A DNA stretch of 32,551 bases from Candidatus Paceibacterota bacterium (lineage in GTDB: Bacteria; Patescibacteriota; Minisyncoccia; JAHISW01; Tagabacteraceae): contig JAQTSC010000007.1 of NCBI GenBank assembly GCA_028711505.1, forward strand, positions 1 through 32,551, in the 5' to 3' direction. The notes beneath the pieces were generated by a model. That model was not told the DNA's origin. It saw only the letters and a list, made by a program, of their open reading frames with translations, and searched no databases. The translations under genes and the position numbers were made by a program. Of this stretch, positions 29,626 through 32,551 are shown piece after piece (within the stretch, counting starts at the first letter, position 1; each line of letters opens with the position of its first letter).

Positions 29626-30999
29626 ATGAATTCAACAACAAACCAGGAGCTTTGGGAAAGGGTTTTGGGCGAAGTTAAAACTATCGTTTCTAACGCCAAT
29701 TTCAACACTTGGTTCCAAAAGACAAGCCTTAAAGACACCAAAGACGGGATTGTTTGGATAAATGTTCCAAATAGTTTTACCAAAGAATGGCTTAAAAATA
29801 AATATGATAAATTTCTTCTGGGTATTTTAAGAAAAATCGACCCTTCTACAAAAATAGTTGAATATGTAATATACAGCCAGCCTCAAAACGAACCAGAAAA
29901 ATCTATTTCCAAATTTAAAATTCCATTTTCCGAAAAAGAAGAGGTCCCCCAGTTGGAATTCAATGATTTTTACAAAAGCGAAGATTCTTTAAACCCGAGA
30001 TACACATTTGAAAATTTTATTGTCGGATCTTTTAACGAACTCGCCCACGCCACGGCAGTAGCGGTAACCAACAACCCCGGCACTGTTTACAATCCCCTTT
30101 TTATTTATGGCGGCGTCGGTTTGGGTAAAACTCATTTAATTCAGGCAATTGGCAATAAAATAAAAGAAGGTCTTAAAAATTCAAAGATAAGATACACAAC
30201 TTCGGAAAAATTCGCCAACGAACTCATACAATCCATTCAAAACAATAAAACATACGAGTTTAAAGAAAACTACAAAAAATACGACGTCTTAATAATAGAC
30301 GATATACAATTTTTGTCGGGAAAAACAAAAACACAGGAAGAATTCTTCCATGTTTTTAACACTTTGTATGAAAAAAATAAGCAGATAATTTTTTCTTCCG
30401 ACAGGCCTCCAAGATCAATACCGGACTTGGAAGAACGGCTTAGGTCAAGATTTGAGGGCGGAACAATGGCTGATATTTCAGAACCGGAGCTGGAAGCCAG
30501 AATAGCCATCTTAAAATCAAAAGCTCAATTTAAAAACATTGATTTGTCTGGAGATATTGAAGAATATATAGCGACAGCCGTAAAAAACAATATTAGGGAG
30601 CTTGAAGGAGTGTTAAACCTTATATCCGCAAAATCAAAATTATTAAACAAAAACCTCTCTATTCAGGAAATAAAGGATTTAATAGATAAAAACCTCATTT
30701 ATACCCGTAAAAAAGTCACTTTTACGAAAATAATAAAAGTGGTCGCTGATTTTTACGAAACACCGGAAGAAAGCCTTTTTGAAAAATCCAGAAAAAAAGA
30801 ATTTGTTGTGCCAAGACAAATAGCAATGTATCTTTTAAGAGAAGATTTTAATGGTTCTTATCCTTATATCGGACAAAAGTTTGGCGGAAGAGACCACACT
30901 ACTGTTATTCATGCTTACGAAAAAGTATCAAATGATATAAAAAAAGATCAGCAGTTAAAAACAGATATCCAAAAAATAAGAGATTTACTGTATAAGTAA
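29626..30999 (+). CDS. dnaA: Chromosomal replication initiator DnaA
   Basis: 457 residues, normal length. Domain I (about 1-90) is helical and begins NQELWERVLGEVK. A linker (about 90-125) leads to the AAA+ domain with Walker A GGVGLGKTH (about 161-169), Walker B IDDIQF (about 224-229) and the SDRPP and LRSRF segments that follow. The C-terminal DNA-binding domain IV (about 360-457) has the DnaA signature GGRDHTTVIHAYEK (about 420-433). DnaA-ATP binds DnaA boxes and melts oriC. It is followed by dnaN and is divergent from rpmH. There is no Shine-Dalgarno site before the ATG. Confidence 0.98.
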   Translation: MNSTTNQELWERVLGEVKTIVSNANFNTWFQKTSLKDTKDGIVWINVPNSFTKEWLKNKYDKFLLGILRKIDPSTKIVEYVIYSQPQNEPEKSISKFKIPFSEKEEVPQLEFNDFYKSEDSLNPRYTFENFIVGSFNELAHATAVAVTNNPGTVYNPLFIYGGVGLGKTHLIQAIGNKIKEGLKNSKIRYTTSEKFANELIQSIQNNKTYEFKENYKKYDVLIIDDIQFLSGKTKTQEEFFHVFNTLYEKNKQIIFSSDRPPRSIPDLEERLRSRFEGGTMADISEPELEARIAILKSKAQFKNIDLSGDIEEYIATAVKNNIRELEGVLNLISAKSKLLNKNLSIQEIKDLIDKNLIYTRKKVTFTKIIKVVADFYETPEESLFEKSRKKEFVVPRQIAMYLLREDFNGSYPYIGQKFGGRDHTTVIHAYEKVSNDIKKDQQLKTDIQKIRDLLYK

Positions 31000-31036
31000 A
31001 GTTGTTGAAAAAATGTTTATAAGTAAGTTGTATTAC

Positions 31037-31200
31037 TGTGAATAATTTTTTAAAACAACAAACAATAGAAAAAGAAAAACACATATTATCTTTTAGTTCT
31101 CCACAGGTTGTTAAAAAAGAAAGTAAAAAATATTTATATTTTTAATTGATTTTTTAACATATCAACAATTCCACAAGATTAATAATAATAATAAATTTAT
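31037..31200. promoter_or_regulatory. Candidate oriC in dnaA-dnaN spacer
   Basis: The 229-bp spacer contains TGTGAATAA (31037-31045), which is a perfect TTATTCACA DnaA box on the minus strand. TTCTCCACA (31097-31105) has one mismatch and AATTCCACA (31167-31175) has two. A run of TAA/AAT triplets (31179-31194) follows the last box, as in DnaA-trio unwinding elements, and the region is extremely AT-rich. The pattern fits a bacterial origin; no replication data are available. Confidence 0.5.
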
Positions 31201-31228
31201 TTAATTAAACTTCTTTAATACTATTATC

Positions 31229-32332
31229 ATGCGTGCTGTTTGTGAAAAAAAATATCTTCAAAATGCTTTAATACTAAGCGAAAAAATAGCCGGTAAAAAC
31301 AACACCTTACCGATATTAAACGCGGTGCTTTTGGCGACCGAAAAAAAATCAATAATTTTTTCGAGTACTAATTTGGAAATAGGCCTTAAAATATCAATTC
31401 CGGCAAAAATTGAAAAAGAGGGGGTTGTGGCTGTTTCGGCAAAACTTTTTTCATCTTTTGTTTCTTCTTTTAATGAAAACGAAGAAATGATCATTGATAC
31501 CGTAAATAATAACCTTGTTTTATCGACAAAAAACAGCTCAACAACCATAAAAGGATATAATCCGAGCGACTTTCCTATTTTGCCAAAAATAAGCGAAAAG
31601 AAATCTTTTATTGTTTCTGCTTTTGATTTTGTTTTGGGTTTAAGGTCTGTTTTTTATTCTTCTTCTCTTTCTGAGACAAAACCGGAGATAAACAGTGTTT
31701 ATATTTATTCTTCTTCAAAAACACCATTAACTTTCGTGGCAACCGATTCATTCAGGCTTGCGGAGAAAAAAATACCTTATAATTTAAACGATTTCTCTAA
31801 TTTTTTAATCCCTTATAGAAATGTCATTGAAATACTTAAAATTTTTGAAAATCAGGAAGGAGATTTAACCATAAAAACAGATGACAACAACCTGAATATT
31901 TCTTCAAAAAACATAGAGCTCACCTCAAGATTAACAGACGGGACATTCCTTGATTACAAACAAATAATACCGAATAATTTTATAAACACAGCCCAGGTCA
32001 ATAAAAAAAGATTTATAGACGCGATAAAAACATCATCTCTTTTTTCCGGAAAACTCAACGAAGTTAAGATAAAAATATATAAAAACGAAAGTTTTTTGGA
32101 GATACAAACCTCTAACCCGGATTTTGGGGAAAACACCATAAACATACCGGCTAAAACCGAAGGAGAAGATTTAGTGATGGTTTTTAACTATAAATATCTT
32201 ATTGATTCAATTCAGTCTTTTAAAACAGAGGATCTCTTTTTTAAATTTAGCGGCGAAGGCAAACCTCTCCTTATAACCGGTTTTGGCGACAATTCTTTTG
32301 TTTATCTTGTGATGCCGATGAAAGATATCTAA
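31229..32332 (+). CDS. dnaN: DNA polymerase III beta subunit (sliding clamp)
   Basis: 367 residues, the usual length. Three clamp domains are evident: domain 1 from the start with NTLPILNAVLLAT (about 25-37) and STTIKGYNPSDFPILP, domain 2 around FVATDSFRLAEKKI (about 170-183), and domain 3 ending in the canonical YLVMPMKDI C-terminus. The dimeric ring holds the replicative polymerase on DNA and binds many repair proteins. It follows dnaA after a 229-bp origin-like spacer. Its stop overlaps the next start (TAATG). Confidence 0.97.
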   Translation: MRAVCEKKYLQNALILSEKIAGKNNTLPILNAVLLATEKKSIIFSSTNLEIGLKISIPAKIEKEGVVAVSAKLFSSFVSSFNENEEMIIDTVNNNLVLSTKNSSTTIKGYNPSDFPILPKISEKKSFIVSAFDFVLGLRSVFYSSSLSETKPEINSVYIYSSSKTPLTFVATDSFRLAEKKIPYNLNDFSNFLIPYRNVIEILKIFENQEGDLTIKTDDNNLNISSKNIELTSRLTDGTFLDYKQIIPNNFINTAQVNKKRFIDAIKTSSLFSGKLNEVKIKIYKNESFLEIQTSNPDFGENTINIPAKTEGEDLVMVFNYKYLIDSIQSFKTEDLFFKFSGEGKPLLITGFGDNSFVYLVMPMKDI

Positions 32333-32551
32333 TGAAAAAAGTATCCGATTTTTTGTTTAAATTTTTTAATTTCCCTCCCCCAAGCGAATTAATAGAAGGT
32401 GAAATTAAGAAAATAATTGAAAATGAACTCGGTATAAAACCCGAGTTTTATAAATTAAGCGTTAAAAACAAAAAAATTTTTCTATCTTCTGTAAATCCCG
32501 TGATTAAAAACGAGATTTACATAAATAAAAACAAAATTCTGAAGAAAATAT
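32332..32551 (+). CDS. Truncated gene after dnaN, DciA/DUF721-like
   Basis: The ATG at 32332 overlaps the dnaN stop (TAATG), and the frame runs off the window after about 73 codons. The visible part has an amphipathic start (KKVSDFLFKFFNF), a charged helix (ELIEGEIKKIIENELGI) and a strand pattern KKIFLSSVNPVIKNEIYINKNKILKKI. The strand-then-helix ending recalls DUF721/DciA, a helicase-loader partner usually coded near dnaA, but too little is visible to be sure. The position suggests a replication role. Confidence 0.5.
   Translation, partial: MKKVSDFLFKFFNFPPPSELIEGEIKKIIENELGIKPEFYKLSVKNKKIFLSSVNPVIKNEIYINKNKILKKI

Noticed and set aside
31177-31200. Short tandem triplets as a CRISPR or other repeat array
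   Set aside because: The triplets are simple AT-rich sequence within the origin-like spacer; there are no long repeats with spacers anywhere in the window.

Overview
The window looks like a chromosomal segment of a candidate-phyla-radiation bacterium (Candidatus Patescibacteria, probably a Parcubacteria-type lineage). This is inferred from lysine/glutamate-rich small proteins, A-rich start regions almost without Shine-Dalgarno motifs, a short YidC, and a cluster of PrgI, split VirB4/TraC, VirB6/TrbL-like and VirB2/TrbC-like genes beside large anchored or secreted proteins. No 16S rRNA gene is present, so the taxonomy is inference.

Layout. Positions 1-641 hold a possible short promoter-terminator unit, a glutaredoxin and two tRNA genes (Arg-CCU and Ala-GGC). 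732-2336 holds an unidentified membrane protein converging on a Xer-type tyrosine recombinase. 2504-6977 is an RNA-metabolism run: rpsO, a NYN-domain nuclease, a long intergenic hairpin, pnp, an anchored protein and a DksA/TraR-like zinc protein. 7036-7644 is a minus-strand membrane protein with a consensus promoter and a strong ribosome-binding site. Next come comM/yifB (7779-9314), a minus-strand LysM-M23 peptidase whose signal peptide lies upstream of any ordinary start codon (9376 to about 10455), and the overlapping pair pcrA/uvrD-rsmA (10701-13411). 13453-15427 is a minus-strand group of three predicted envelope proteins; one strongly resembles the TraT surface-exclusion lipoprotein of conjugative plasmids.

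15641-27622 is a 12-kb, one-direction cluster that I read as a type IV secretion/conjugation-like envelope machine: an anchored protein with calcium-binding-type repeats, a large secreted protein with chitobiase-like and PKD-like modules, a VirB6/TrbL-like channel, PrgI, a separate VirB4 N-terminal gene, the VirB4 ATPase, a small membrane protein, a secreted protein, a VirB2-like pilin with a cysteine-rich tail and an anchored propeller-like protein. A 42-bp perfect palindrome ends it. No VirD4 coupling protein, relaxase or VirB11 is visible.

27685-32551 is the classic origin neighbourhood: rpmH-rnpA-yidC-jag on the minus strand, divergent from dnaA-dnaN and a truncated following gene. DnaA-box-like sites and AT-rich repeats lie in both intergenic spacers beside dnaA.

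The strongest cross-cutting signal concerns expression. Several first-in-transcript genes (xer, rpsO, comM, pcrA, the two cluster promoters, rpmH) have a TATAAT/TAAAAT box only 6-10 nt before the start codon and no Shine-Dalgarno motif, which predicts leaderless or near-leaderless mRNAs. In contrast, the membrane protein at 7036-7644 and the lipoprotein group at 13453-15427 have textbook promoters, 50-75-nt leaders and strong AGGAGG-type sites, as expected for recently acquired genes.
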